A stretch of DNA of 48,754 nt, taken from NCBI GenBank assembly GCA_017478855.1, contig JAFVCX010000037.1, positions 1 through 48,754 of the forward strand. The letters run 5' to 3'. The notes beneath the pieces are model-generated. The model did not search any database and was not told the origin of the DNA. It saw nothing but the letters and a program-made list of their open reading frames with translations. The stretch comes from Muribaculaceae bacterium (GTDB lineage Bacteria; Bacteroidota; Bacteroidia; Bacteroidales; Muribaculaceae). Shown here piece by piece: positions 7,631 through 16,318 of the stretch (positions are counted from its first letter, which is position 1; each line of letters opens with the position of its first letter). A program made the translations under genes and the position numbers.

Positions 7631-8815
7631 TTACTTATAACGGTCGCTCAGGTTGTAGATGGCCGTGAAGATGGCGCGGTCGGCATCGGTGAGGGTGATG
7701 CCTCGGCGAGCCATCACGCGCTCGGCAATGGCAAAAAACACATCGAGCGGCACATTCTTGAAGCCGGCATTGCTGCTGCCCTCCTGAAATGAGGCCACAA
7801 AGTTGCGCGGAAAGCCCGCTCCATGCACATTCACACCCACGCCCAGCACGGTGGCGGTGTTGATCATGCAATTCACTCCCGTCTTGCTGTGGTCACCCAT
7901 GATGAGGCCGCAAAACTGCAGACCAGTGCGCACAAAACGCTGGGCGGCATAGTTCCAGAGCTTAATTTCGCTATAATCATTCTTCAGGTTGCTGGCCGTG
8001 GTGCCGCCACCGAGGTTGCACCACTCCCCTATCACGGCATTGCCCAAGTAGCCATCGTGGCCCTTGTTGCTATAACCTATTATCACCGCGTTCGACACCT
8101 CGCCGCCCACCTTGCAGTAAGGGCCCAGCGTGGTGGCACCATAGATTTTGGCACCCATCTTCACCTTAGCATGGTGGCATGCGGCAAAGCCGCCGCGAAT
8201 GCAGGCACCCTCCATCACCTCGGCCTCACGGCCAATGTAGATGGGGCCTGCATGAGTGTTGAGGAAAGCACCCTCAACCACCGCACCCTCTTCGATGAAG
8301 ATGCGGGCGCGGTCGCCAATCACCACATTGGTGGACGAAAGCGGCTGCGAGGTGCGGCCTGCCGCAAGGCGGTCGAAGTCGGCTATCAGAGCCTGCGCGT
8401 TATTCTGAAAAATTTGGTAGGGCTGCTCTATGAGCATGGGTTTCTCTGCCGGAGCTACAATGCGGCTGAAGTGGCGGTTGTCGAAATCGGCCGCCGAGCC
8501 GCAAAAGGCAATGAGCGTGTTGCCCACCATGAGGGCCTCGCCTTGTTGCAACTCATTCACCTGCCGGGCCAGTGAGGGCGTGGGCACCACATGACCGGCC
8601 ACCATCAGGTTGTGGGGTTGCGCCACGAGAGGGAATTTGGCCTTCAGATAGGGCACCGTGAGGTAGCTATAGGTGGCATCGCCCAACAGCGAGCGCCACT
8701 TCTCGTCGATGGTGGTGATGCCCACTCGCAGTAGGGCCACCGGCCGCGTGTAGGACAAGGGAAGCAAGTTGCGGCGCACCTCGGTATCGTCAAAGATGAT
8801 GATGTTTCGTTTCAT
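7631..8815 (-). CDS. GlmU-like sugar nucleotidyltransferase family protein
   Basis: This is a 394-residue protein. The N-terminal region (about 1-170) resembles the NTP_transf_4 variant of nucleotidyltransferases seen in Bacteroidota, beginning MKRNIIIFDD. The C-terminal half is a left-handed beta-helix of hexapeptide repeats, with segments such as IYIGREAEVMEGACIRGG and LGPYCKVGGEVSNAVIIGY. The layout resembles GlmU, so a role in nucleotide-sugar formation for envelope glycans is likely, but the substrate is unknown. It stands alone on the minus strand, with a -7 box (TATCTTTG) 20 bp upstream. Confidence 0.8.
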   Translation of the reverse strand: MKRNIIIFDDTEVRRNLLPLSYTRPVALLRVGITTIDEKWRSLLGDATYSYLTVPYLKAKFPLVAQPHNLMVAGHVVPTPSLARQVNELQQGEALMVGNTLIAFCGSAADFDNRHFSRIVAPAEKPMLIEQPYQIFQNNAQALIADFDRLAAGRTSQPLSSTNVVIGDRARIFIEEGAVVEGAFLNTHAGPIYIGREAEVMEGACIRGGFAACHHAKVKMGAKIYGATTLGPYCKVGGEVSNAVIIGYSNKGHDGYLGNAVIGEWCNLGGGTTASNLKNDYSEIKLWNYAAQRFVRTGLQFCGLIMGDHSKTGVNCMINTATVLGVGVNVHGAGFPRNFVASFQEGSSNAGFKNVPLDVFFAIAERVMARRGITLTDADRAIFTAIYNLSDRYK

Positions 8816-8835
8816 ATCAGCAATGTTTGCGGTGG

Positions 8836-8843
8836 CAAAGATA
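8836..8843 (-). promoter_or_regulatory. -7 promoter element of the GlmU-like gene
   Basis: TATCTTTG on the minus strand lies 20 bp upstream of the start codon at 8815. Confidence 0.55.
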
Positions 8844-8899
8844 ATGTTTTTGCCCGAAAAGAGCGTTATTGCGCACCGGCCAATTTTAGCCGCCGCGTG

Positions 8900-8930
8900 T
8901 TGCGAGGGTGGGAATTAATGGCTAACTTTG
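8900..8930 (+). promoter_or_regulatory. Promoter of the flippase gene
   Basis: TAACTTTG (8923-8930) has a TTG (8900-8902) 20 bp upstream. It lies inside the possible N-terminal extension of the downstream frame (in-frame codons from 8897). It therefore argues that translation begins at 8951. Confidence 0.6.
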
Positions 8931-8950
8931 CCGGCACCAACCGACGAACG

Positions 8951-10405
8951 ATGGATTCACTGAAAGAAAAAACAGCCAACAGCCTGTCGTGGAGCCTGCT
9001 AAACAGCGGCTTGACGCAAGTGCTCAATCTAGTCATCGGCATTTTCTTGGCTCGCCTGCTCACTCCGGCCGAATATGGCATCGTGGGTGTGCTCACCATC
9101 TTCACCCTGCTGGCAGGCAACATTCAAACGTGCGGTTTTGCCCAAGCGTTGATTAATCTGAAAAATCCCACGCGCAACGATTACAACTCGGTGTTTTGGT
9201 TCAATGTCATCACCAGTTTCATCCTCTATGCCATCCTGTTTGCCGCCGCCCCGCTCATTGCTCGCTACTTTCACGAGCCGCGTCTGGTGGCGGTGTCGCG
9301 CGTAACGTTTTTGGTGTTTCTCATCTCATCGTTCAGCATTGCCCACATTGGCTACATGAATAAGCGGCTCATGAACAAAGAAACCGCCATCATCAGCCTC
9401 ACCGCCCTCTCGGTATCGGGCATTGTGGGTGTGACTCTGGCCCTGAACGGGTGGTCTTATTGGAGTTTGGCATGGCAGCAAGTCACCTATGTGACCGTGC
9501 TCACGCTGGGCCGTTACTACTATACGCCGTGGATGTTCTCGTTTCGCATCGACTTCGGTCCCGTGAAGCGCATGTTCGGCTTCAGCGTGAAGATTTTGCT
9601 CACCAACATGCTGAACACCCTGAGCACGCAGGTGCTCACCTTTATTTTCGGGCGCATGTTCCCCATGAGAGACGTGGGCAACTATTCGCAGGCCAACAAA
9701 TGGAACCTGATGGCCAACGCGCTCGTCTATGCCACCGTGGATCAAGTGGCCCAACCCGTGCTGGTGACGGCCGGCGATGAGCGAGAGCGCCGCAAGCGCG
9801 TGTTCCGCAAGTTGCTGCGTTTCGCTTCATTCGTGTCGTTTCCCGCCATGCTGGGCTTGTCGCTCGTGTCGCGCGAATTGATTTTGGTGACCATCGGCAA
9901 CGAGTGGCTCGAAGCCATTCCTTTGCTTCAAGTGCTGTGTGTGGGTGGAGCATTCATACCCATGCACCATGCTTATCAGCATTTGAGCATCAGCTGCGGG
10001 CGTTCTGACATCTACCTGTGGGCCAATGCGAGTCAAATCGTGCTCATGATTGCCTCGGTGCTGGTGGTGAGCCACTTGGGCATTTATGTGATGGTGATGA
10101 GTTTCACCATTTTCACCATCTTGTGGACGTTGGTGTGGCATTTCATCACGCGCTACTTGCTGGGAATGAAACTGCGTGAAACCGCACGCGACATTCTACC
10201 CTATTTTGCCGTGGCCGCTGTGGTGATGGTCATCACCGGCCTCGTCACCCGCAGTGTGCCTCATCTCGCCGCGCTGCTGGCCGTGCGAGTGGTCTTGGGA
10301 GCCGCGCTCTATGGCTTGTGCATGTGGTTGCTGCACGATGAGATGATGCAAGAATGCGTGCACTACGTTGCGCAGCGTCTGCCAAGCAACCACACCAAGC
10401 AATAA
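8951..10405 (+). CDS. Polysaccharide/lipid-linked oligosaccharide flippase (MOP/Wzx-like)
   Basis: This is a 484-residue integral inner-membrane protein with about 12-14 hydrophobic helices, of the MOP exporter superfamily (lipopolysaccharide biosynthesis/WzxC-like). The N-terminus NSLSWSLLNSGLTQVLNLVIGIFLARLLTPAEYG carries the typical family signature, with glycine-proline turns after the first helices. Such proteins move lipid-linked sugar units across the membrane. I preferred the ATG at 8951 over in-frame starts at 8897 and 8918 because a consensus promoter overlaps the longer N-terminus. No glycosyltransferases are nearby, so the cargo cannot be inferred. Confidence 0.88.
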   Translation: MDSLKEKTANSLSWSLLNSGLTQVLNLVIGIFLARLLTPAEYGIVGVLTIFTLLAGNIQTCGFAQALINLKNPTRNDYNSVFWFNVITSFILYAILFAAAPLIARYFHEPRLVAVSRVTFLVFLISSFSIAHIGYMNKRLMNKETAIISLTALSVSGIVGVTLALNGWSYWSLAWQQVTYVTVLTLGRYYYTPWMFSFRIDFGPVKRMFGFSVKILLTNMLNTLSTQVLTFIFGRMFPMRDVGNYSQANKWNLMANALVYATVDQVAQPVLVTAGDERERRKRVFRKLLRFASFVSFPAMLGLSLVSRELILVTIGNEWLEAIPLLQVLCVGGAFIPMHHAYQHLSISCGRSDIYLWANASQIVLMIASVLVVSHLGIYVMVMSFTIFTILWTLVWHFITRYLLGMKLRETARDILPYFAVAAVVMVITGLVTRSVPHLAALLAVRVVLGAALYGLCMWLLHDEMMQECVHYVAQRLPSNHTKQ

Positions 10406-10443
10406 TCTTTTAGGGAAAAATGAAACTCGCCTTCAGCTCGTCA

Positions 10444-10962
10444 TCACCAGCCGAAGGCGTGCTGCTCATCGAGCCATAGTCCTTGCGCCTTGAGCACAGC
10501 CTCAATCAGGTGGCGAGCCACCCCATAGCCACCTTTGCAGGGCGTGATGTGCCGGGCCACAGCGGCACACTCGGGCGCGGCATCGGCCGGAGCCACAGGC
10601 AGACCCACATGCCGCATGACTTGCAAGTCGGGGATATCATCGCCCACATAGGCCACCTGCTCGGGGCGCAGGTTGTGTTTTGCCATCCATTGCTCCAGCA
10701 CAGGAAGTTTCATGGAGGCTCCCATATAAATATCGGTGATGCCCAGCCCACCAAACCGCACCTCGATGGCGTGGGTGGCGGCTCCGGTGAGGATGGCCAG
10801 CCGCAAGCCGTGCTTCACGGCCAGCTGCAACGCATAGCCGTCTTTAATGTTGACCATGCGCATGGGTTCGCCACTGGGATGCAAAGGGATGGTGGAGGGC
10901 GAGAGAACTCCATCCACATCAAAAACGATGCCTTTAATGAGCGTCAAATCGTAATTAATCAT
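10444..10962 (-). CDS. kdsC: KDO-8-phosphate phosphatase-like HAD hydrolase (KdsC family)
   Basis: This is a 172-residue C0-type HAD phosphatase. Catalytic Asp15 and Asp17 sit in GIVFDVDGVLS, motif II is LAILTG, and the acidic motif III is VGDDIPDL, as in KdsC. The family hydrolyses KDO-8-phosphate in lipid A/core assembly. The length is normal. I chose the start at 10962 over the in-frame Met at 11010 because a -7 box (TAATTTTG, 10984-10991) lies between them. Its stop is 39 bp from the convergent flippase gene, and a CGCCTTC/GAAGGCG stem (10428-10459) with a short T-run on the minus strand spans the stop codon and may be its terminator. Confidence 0.88.
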   Translation of the reverse strand: MINYDLTLIKGIVFDVDGVLSPSTIPLHPSGEPMRMVNIKDGYALQLAVKHGLRLAILTGAATHAIEVRFGGLGITDIYMGASMKLPVLEQWMAKHNLRPEQVAYVGDDIPDLQVMRHVGLPVAPADAAPECAAVARHITPCKGGYGVARHLIEAVLKAQGLWLDEQHAFGW

Positions 10963-10983
10963 GCCGGCAAACAAATAGAGATG

Positions 10984-10991
10984 CAAAATTA
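10984..10991 (-). promoter_or_regulatory. -7 promoter element of kdsC
   Basis: TAATTTTG on the minus strand lies 21 bp upstream of the chosen kdsC start. It decides against the longer N-terminus. Confidence 0.6.
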
Positions 10992-10997
10992 CAAAGT

Positions 10998-11029
10998 TTT
11001 GTTTGTTCATGCAATAATTTGTAACTTTG
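10998..11029 (+). promoter_or_regulatory. Promoter of the secreted protein gene at 11052
   Basis: TTTG (10998-11001), 20 bp, TAACTTTG (11022-11029). It is divergent from, and overlaps the upstream region of, the kdsC promoter. Confidence 0.65.
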
Positions 11030-11051
11030 CCTCCCTAAATCACGCACTGTA

Positions 11052-11750
11052 ATGATGAAACTAAAATATGTCTTCATTCTCGCCATCCTGTCGCTGGCCC
11101 AATCTCTGATGGCACAAGACTATCACGCGCGGCACGACTCGCTGTGGGTCTACAACTCGTGGCAGTCGCTCATGGAGCAGTGGCCCGACACGCTCATCAT
11201 CAACCCCGAAATTACGGCCTACACGCCCTACGACATTGAGTTTGACACCGGCCGCAAGAGCATCAACAAGATGCTGCAGAGCCAAACGTTAGCCGTTTCG
11301 CTGGGCGACTCCATTTGGCTCATCAACAGCGACTATCTGAACAGGAACTTCAAGGGCGAGGCCAAGAAAATGGACGACTATGTGCCATTTTTCTTCAACT
11401 CAAAGGTGGCTTTTGTGAGATGCGTGCCATCGCACACCAGCTTGGGAATGGCTTTGCTCGGCTCACTGATTGGCGACCCCGACGCGTTGGCCGCTGACCC
11501 GTTTAACGACCCGGCCAACATCTACTGGATTGACTTCAACACGAAAAAAGTGGAGAAACTCACCCACAAACTGCTGAGCCGCCTTTTGAGCGACTGCGAC
11601 TACCGCGACCTGCAAGTGCGCTTCGAGGCCATGAAAGACTACAAGGAACGCTCTGTGGTGAACTACTTCTTCAATGAGTTTATCGACCGCACCACCAGCG
11701 ACCCCAACTATCCCGACATTCTCCACTACTACGCTCCAGCCATTAGGTAG
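11052..11750 (+). CDS. Exported protein of unknown function
   Basis: This is a 232-residue protein with a clear signal peptide (MMKLKYVFILAILSLAQSLMAQ, cleavage probably after MA-Q), so it is probably periplasmic or surface-associated. The mature part is acidic and Tyr/Asp-rich, with no lipobox and no transmembrane segment apart from a short hydrophobic stretch (GMALLGSLIGD). It resembles uncharacterised Bacteroidales DUF6563-type proteins in general style, but I cannot assign it with confidence. It has its own strong promoter. Confidence 0.75.
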   Translation: MMKLKYVFILAILSLAQSLMAQDYHARHDSLWVYNSWQSLMEQWPDTLIINPEITAYTPYDIEFDTGRKSINKMLQSQTLAVSLGDSIWLINSDYLNRNFKGEAKKMDDYVPFFFNSKVAFVRCVPSHTSLGMALLGSLIGDPDALAADPFNDPANIYWIDFNTKKVEKLTHKLLSRLLSDCDYRDLQVRFEAMKDYKERSVVNYFFNEFIDRTTSDPNYPDILHYYAPAIR

Positions 11751-11775
11751 CCTCCCTCAGAAGAGCAGAACTTCG

Positions 11776-11889
11776 TCAGCAGCACTGAAGCCCAAACCAA
11801 ATGTGGCTGAAGTCACGGCGAAGCAGGTCGCTGCGCTTGATGTAGAAGCCAATGGCACCCTCATCACCCAAACACAAGCCGCCAACGTG
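11776..11889 (-). pseudogene. Possible C-terminal remnant of a decayed gene
   Basis: Just downstream of the glucokinase stop, the minus strand encodes 37 protein-like residues without an ATG (including LGDEGAIGFYIKRSDLLRR) that end at a stop at 11776-11778. The frame is closed upstream by a TGA. It may be the tail of a lost gene; chance is also possible. I do not recognise a family. Confidence 0.22.
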
Positions 11890-11894
11890 GGCGT

Positions 11895-12860
11895 TTAGTC
11901 CTCACGCACTTCCCAGCCCAAAGCCGAAGCACCCAGAATGGCGGCATCGGCCTCCTTCATTTCGCTGAAAATGATTTTCACCTTATCGCGCCACAAAGGC
12001 AGCACATTTTTCTCAAAACCGGCCTTGATGGGATTCATGATGAGATCGCCGCTCTTGGCCAAACCGCCGAAAATCACGAAGGCCTCCGGAGCCGAGAATG
12101 CCGTGAAATCGGCCAACGCCTCGCCCAGAATCTTGCCCGTGTAGTCGAAGATTTCTTTGGCCAGCTTATCGCCAGCCATGGCGGCATCAAACACGTCTTT
12201 GCTGGTGATGTCCTCGATGGGCATATCGCGCAGTTTCGACTCCTCGCCACGTATCTCAAGAAACTCGCTCGCCGTGCGAGCCACACCGGTGGCCGAGCAA
12301 TAGGCCTCAAGACAGCCTGTGCGGCCACAGCCACACATGCGGCCATTGTTGCGTTTCATGATCACATGGCCCAATTCGCCGGCAAAACCGTCGTGGCCAT
12401 ACACCATTTGGCCGTTCACCACGATGCCGCTGCCCACACCGGTGCCCAGCGTGATCATGATGAAATCTTTCATGCCGCGAGCCGCGCCATAGGTCATCTC
12501 TCCAATAGCGGCGGCATTGGCGTCGTTGGTCACGATGCAAGGAATGCCGAACTTGCTGCTGATCTTGTCGGCCAAAGGTATGGGCGTGGGCCACGGCAAG
12601 TTCACGCCATCGGCAATCATGCCGGTATAATAGTTGGCATTAGGCGCACCTATGCCTATGCCATTGATTTTCCCCTCGGCATCAGCTGCCGCGATGATGC
12701 GGCTGATTTCGGTGTGCAGCTCATCCACATAGTCGTCAAAGTTGCTATGCTTTCCCGTTTTGATAGAATCGCTTGCGATCACATTGCCGCGAGCATCCAC
12801 GATACCGAAAGCGGTGTTGGTGCCGCCCATGTCGATACCTATTACATAAGGTTTTGCCAT
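11895..12860 (-). CDS. ROK family glucokinase
   Basis: This is a 321-residue ROK-family sugar kinase without the N-terminal DNA-binding domain of ROK repressors, so it is an enzyme. It has the phosphate-binding loop IGIDMGGTNTAFGIVD, the catalytic region VTNDANAAAIGE, the ATP site GTGVGSGIV, the substrate motif DGFAGELGHV, and the ROK zinc motif CGCGRTGCLEAYCS. It most likely phosphorylates glucose or a related hexose for glycolysis. It is monocistronic, with a -7 box (TAACTTTG, 12905-12912) upstream. Confidence 0.92.
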   Translation of the reverse strand: MAKPYVIGIDMGGTNTAFGIVDARGNVIASDSIKTGKHSNFDDYVDELHTEISRIIAAADAEGKINGIGIGAPNANYYTGMIADGVNLPWPTPIPLADKISSKFGIPCIVTNDANAAAIGEMTYGAARGMKDFIMITLGTGVGSGIVVNGQMVYGHDGFAGELGHVIMKRNNGRMCGCGRTGCLEAYCSATGVARTASEFLEIRGEESKLRDMPIEDITSKDVFDAAMAGDKLAKEIFDYTGKILGEALADFTAFSAPEAFVIFGGLAKSGDLIMNPIKAGFEKNVLPLWRDKVKIIFSEMKEADAAILGASALGWEVRED

Positions 12861-12904
12861 AATATCGAATAGTTTATGTTATAATTAATGAAATTTCAAC
12901 CTCA

Positions 12905-12912
12905 CAAAGTTA
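12905..12912 (-). promoter_or_regulatory. -7 promoter element of the glucokinase gene
   Basis: TAACTTTG on the minus strand, 44 bp upstream of the start codon. I see nothing else clear between here and the receptor gene at 13099. Confidence 0.6.
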
Positions 12913-13098
12913 CAAATCTTTTGCCAATCACAACGCACACAGAACAGCTTTTTTAAGTTCAATTCATCCTTTGTCCGCTCAAGATGATGCGCGTAAGCAC
13001 AGGGACATCGAGGGAAAAAGGAGAACATATTTTGGTGAAGCGTTATACTGAATGATGATTTTTGCCGTTATTATATTATTATGTATGGATTGACGCAG

Positions 13099-15501
13099 AT
13101 GAACAAGATATTGCACGCCACCCTCGTGGTGCTGTGCCTGCTGGGCACGCTGGCAGCGAGCGCACAAGTGAAAATCACCGGTAAAATGTATGATGACGCG
13201 GGGCAACCCATTGAATTTGCCACGGTGCGCATTGTGGGCACCAGTGTGGGTGTGAACACCGACCATTTGGGCCTCTATGAGCTATCGGTGGCGCAGCGCG
13301 ACACGATTGTGATAGAATTTTCATGCCTCGGTTATAGCACAGTGACGCGCAAGCTGGTGAAACCGGAGGGAACCATCACTCTGAGTCCCAAGCTGTATGA
13401 AAAAACGCATGAGCTGGCCGAAGTGCAAATCACCGAGTTCAAGAAGCAAACCAACACCATGCAGGGCATCGACGTGAGTGCCATGAACCGCACGCCCAGC
13501 GCCAGCGGCAATGTGGTGGAGGATGTCATCACTACCATGGCCGGCGTGAGTTCGAAAAACGAGATGTCGTCGCAATACATGGTGCGTGGTGGCAGCTATG
13601 ACGAAAACAGCGTGTACATTAATGGCATAGAGGTATATAGGCCACAGCTCATCAGCTCGGGACAGCAAGAGGGTCTGAGCGTGATTAACCCCGATATGGT
13701 GGGGAACGTGAGCTTCTCGACGGGCGGTTTCAATGCCGAATACTCCGACAAAATGTCGAGTGTACTCGATATCACCTATCGCGAGCCGCAATCGTTTGAA
13801 GGCGCATTCTCGGCCAGCCTGCAGGGCGGCAGCCTCATGCTGGGTCAGAGCAGCAGCCGTTTTTCGCAAATGCATGGCGTGCGCTACAAGCGCAACTCTT
13901 CCATGCTGGGGTCGCTCGACTCCAAAGGCGAATATGACCCGCAGTATCTCGATTATCAAACGCACCTTGTGCTCAAAGCGAGCAGCAAGCTGAAGTTGTC
14001 ATTTTTGGGCAACTTATCCTTTAATAACTACCGATTCACGCCGGTGAACCGCGAAACAAGTTTCGGCACATCCACGCTGGCCAAGTCGTTCACGGTGTAT
14101 TTCGACGGGCATGAGAAAGACAAGTTCCAAACCGTGTTTGGCTCTCTCTCGGCACAGTACAAGCCCTCGCGCGGCACCGAGTTCACCTTGCAGGCATCGG
14201 GCTATCAAACCAACGAGCTGGTGGCCTATGACATTCATGGCGAGTATTGGCTGGACGAGGCCGGCACGGGTGGCGACAATGGTGTGGGCGGTGAGCTGGG
14301 CGTAGGCAAATATCACGAGCATGCCCGCAACAGACTGAAGCTGAACGTGTATGACGTAACCCTCAAGGGAAATACCGGCATCAACCACCACAACTTGGGG
14401 TATGGCCTGACCTTGCGCCGCGAGGACATCTATGACCGCTCGGTGGAGTGGCAATGGCGCGACTCGGCAGGCTACTCGCTGCCGCACATTGCCCATGAAG
14501 TGAATGTGATTTACAACATGACGTCGAGCCACGACTTGAACACGACACGATTTGCCGCATGGCTGCAAGACACCTACAAGGTGGCGAGCAGTGCCGGCAT
14601 GTGGTCGGTGAACGGAGGTGTGCGCGTGAGCCACTGGGACTTCAATAAAGAAACCATTATCTCACCAAGATTCAGCATTGGTTTTGTGCCCGAGCGCAAC
14701 CGGCATTTTGCCGTGCGGCTGGCCGGAGGGCTTTACTATCAAGCTCCTTTCTATAAGGAGTATCGCATGGAGCGCACCGACTCGGCAGGCAACGCCTACA
14801 TTGATTTGAACCGCGACATCAAGAGCCAACGCAGCGTGCACATGATTGTGGGCGGCGACTACACCTTCCGAACCATGAACCGTCCTTTTAAGCTCACGGC
14901 CGAGGTATATTACAAGAACTTGTTGGACCTCATTCCTTATGAGGTGGATAACCTGAAGGTGGTGTACTCGGGCAAAAACGAGTCGAAGGGCTACATTGCC
15001 GGGGTGGACATGAAACTGTTTGGGCAATTTGTGGAAGGGACCGACTCGTGGATTAGTTTCTCCTTGATGAAGATGCAAGAGGAGCTGAACGGCGTGAACG
15101 TGCCCCGCCCCACCGACCAGCGTTATAGCGTGGCACTTTTCTTCACCGATTATTTCCCTAATATCCCTCGCCTGAAATTCAGTCTGAAAGGTGTTTTGAG
15201 CGATGGTCTGCCCACTACATCACCCCATTCTTCGCGCGACGTGGCCTACTTTCGCCAACCGGCTTATAAGCGTGCCGATGTGGGGCTGAGCTATATGCTC
15301 GTGGGGCCAGAACATCGTCCCACCGATGGTTTCCTGAGGCATTTTAAGAGCATTTGGCTGGGGGTGGATGTGTTTAACATCTTCGACATTTCCAACGTGA
15401 GCAGCTACTATTGGGTGACCGACGTGAACAACATTCAGTATGCAGTGCCCAACTACCTCACCCGCCGCCAAGTGAACGCGCGTGTGCAGCTCACCTTCTA
15501 A
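13099..15501 (+). CDS. TonB-dependent receptor with carboxypeptidase-like regulatory domain
   Basis: This is an 800-residue outer-membrane receptor. It has a signal peptide ([23 protein letters not shown]) and then a carboxypeptidase-regulatory-like beta-sandwich (about residues 24-105). A plug domain follows (around the conserved region [27 protein letters not shown]), and then a long 22-strand-type barrel that ends in an aromatic-final beta strand ([12 protein letters not shown]). It has no SusD partner, so it is not a typical SusC pair; the substrate is unknown. I prefer the Met at 13099 over 13081 because it directly precedes the signal peptide. Its last 4 bases overlap the convergent engB stop. 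Confidence 0.9.
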   Translation: MNKILHATLVVLCLLGTLAASAQVKITGKMYDDAGQPIEFATVRIVGTSVGVNTDHLGLYELSVAQRDTIVIEFSCLGYSTVTRKLVKPEGTITLSPKLYEKTHELAEVQITEFKKQTNTMQGIDVSAMNRTPSASGNVVEDVITTMAGVSSKNEMSSQYMVRGGSYDENSVYINGIEVYRPQLISSGQQEGLSVINPDMVGNVSFSTGGFNAEYSDKMSSVLDITYREPQSFEGAFSASLQGGSLMLGQSSSRFSQMHGVRYKRNSSMLGSLDSKGEYDPQYLDYQTHLVLKASSKLKLSFLGNLSFNNYRFTPVNRETSFGTSTLAKSFTVYFDGHEKDKFQTVFGSLSAQYKPSRGTEFTLQASGYQTNELVAYDIHGEYWLDEAGTGGDNGVGGELGVGKYHEHARNRLKLNVYDVTLKGNTGINHHNLGYGLTLRREDIYDRSVEWQWRDSAGYSLPHIAHEVNVIYNMTSSHDLNTTRFAAWLQDTYKVASSAGMWSVNGGVRVSHWDFNKETIISPRFSIGFVPERNRHFAVRLAGGLYYQAPFYKEYRMERTDSAGNAYIDLNRDIKSQRSVHMIVGGDYTFRTMNRPFKLTAEVYYKNLLDLIPYEVDNLKVVYSGKNESKGYIAGVDMKLFGQFVEGTDSWISFSLMKMQEELNGVNVPRPTDQRYSVALFFTDYFPNIPRLKFSLKGVLSDGLPTTSPHSSRDVAYFRQPAYKRADVGLSYMLVGPEHRPTDGFLRHFKSIWLGVDVFNIFDISNVSSYYWVTDVNNIQYAVPNYLTRRQVNARVQLTF

Positions 15502-16106
15502 TCAGCGGCATTGAGCCGGGAGTTAATAGAACCGATGTAGTCAAGCAGTTCTTCTCGCCCACGCCCGTCTTCGCTCGATGTGAGGAAGATGGGAGGCAAT
15601 TCTTCCCATGATTTGAGCAGCTCGGCCTTGTAGGCACTCACGGCAGCCTGCGCTGCCTGCCTGCCCAGCTTGTCGAGTTTTGTGAACACGATGGCAAACG
15701 GCACGCCGCTCTCGCCAAGCCATTGCATGAAGTCGAGGTCGATTTGTTGCGGCTTGAGGCGCGAGTCGAGCAAGACAAAGAGATTCACCATCTGTTCGCG
15801 AGCCATGATATAGCCACGAATGATGCGCTCCAGCTGCTGCCGCTGATCCTTGCCGCGACGCGCGAAGCCGTAGCCGGGCAAATCCACGATATACCAAGCA
15901 TCGTTGATGATGAAATGGTTGATGAGCAAAGTTTTACCGGGTGTCTGCGAGGTCTTTGCCAGCCCTTTGCGCTGGGTGAGCATATTGATGAGCGACGATT
16001 TGCCCACGTTGCTGCGTCCGATAAAGGCGTATTCGGGCAACTGTGTGTTGGGGCACTTGGCCACATCGCTGTTGCTCACTTGAAACTCTGCACTGCGAAT
16101 TTTCAT
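15498..16106 (-). CDS. engB: Ribosome biogenesis GTPase EngB (YihA/YsxC)
   Basis: This is a 202-residue TRAFAC GTPase needed for 50S ribosomal subunit assembly. G1 is GRSNVGKS (residues 30-37), the G2 threonine region is TSQTPGKT, G3 is DLPGYG, G4 is TKLDKL, and G5 is around LTSSEDGRG. The length is exactly that of the family. It is monocistronic, with a -7 box upstream (16129-16136), and converges with and overlaps the TonB-dependent receptor gene by 4 bp. Confidence 0.95.
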   Translation of the reverse strand: MKIRSAEFQVSNSDVAKCPNTQLPEYAFIGRSNVGKSSLINMLTQRKGLAKTSQTPGKTLLINHFIINDAWYIVDLPGYGFARRGKDQRQQLERIIRGYIMAREQMVNLFVLLDSRLKPQQIDLDFMQWLGESGVPFAIVFTKLDKLGRQAAQAAVSAYKAELLKSWEELPPIFLTSSEDGRGREELLDYIGSINSRLNAAD

Positions 16107-16128
16107 TGTCTTTCCTGATTTTTGCCTG

Positions 16129-16136
16129 CAAAATTA
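16129..16136 (-). promoter_or_regulatory. -7 promoter element of engB
   Basis: TAATTTTG on the minus strand, 22 bp upstream of the engB start. Confidence 0.6.
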
Positions 16137-16245
16137 GCAAATTCTCCGAGATAACCAATTATCGCCGCCCCATTCGCCCCGCCAAAAAGTAGCGTTTTAT
16201 CAAAAAAAAAAGCGCGTTCAAAACATCTAATTGTCAATTAATTTG

Positions 16246-16253
16246 TATCTTTG
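16246..16253 (+). promoter_or_regulatory. -7 promoter element of rpsA
   Basis: TATCTTTG lies about 65 bp upstream of the rpsA ATG. There is no good -33 TTTG at the ideal spacing. Confidence 0.6.
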
Positions 16254-16318
16254 CAGTCGCGTTTGGCGGGAACGAATCCGCAAAACCGTTTTAATTAACT
16301 GATTTATTAACTTTTATA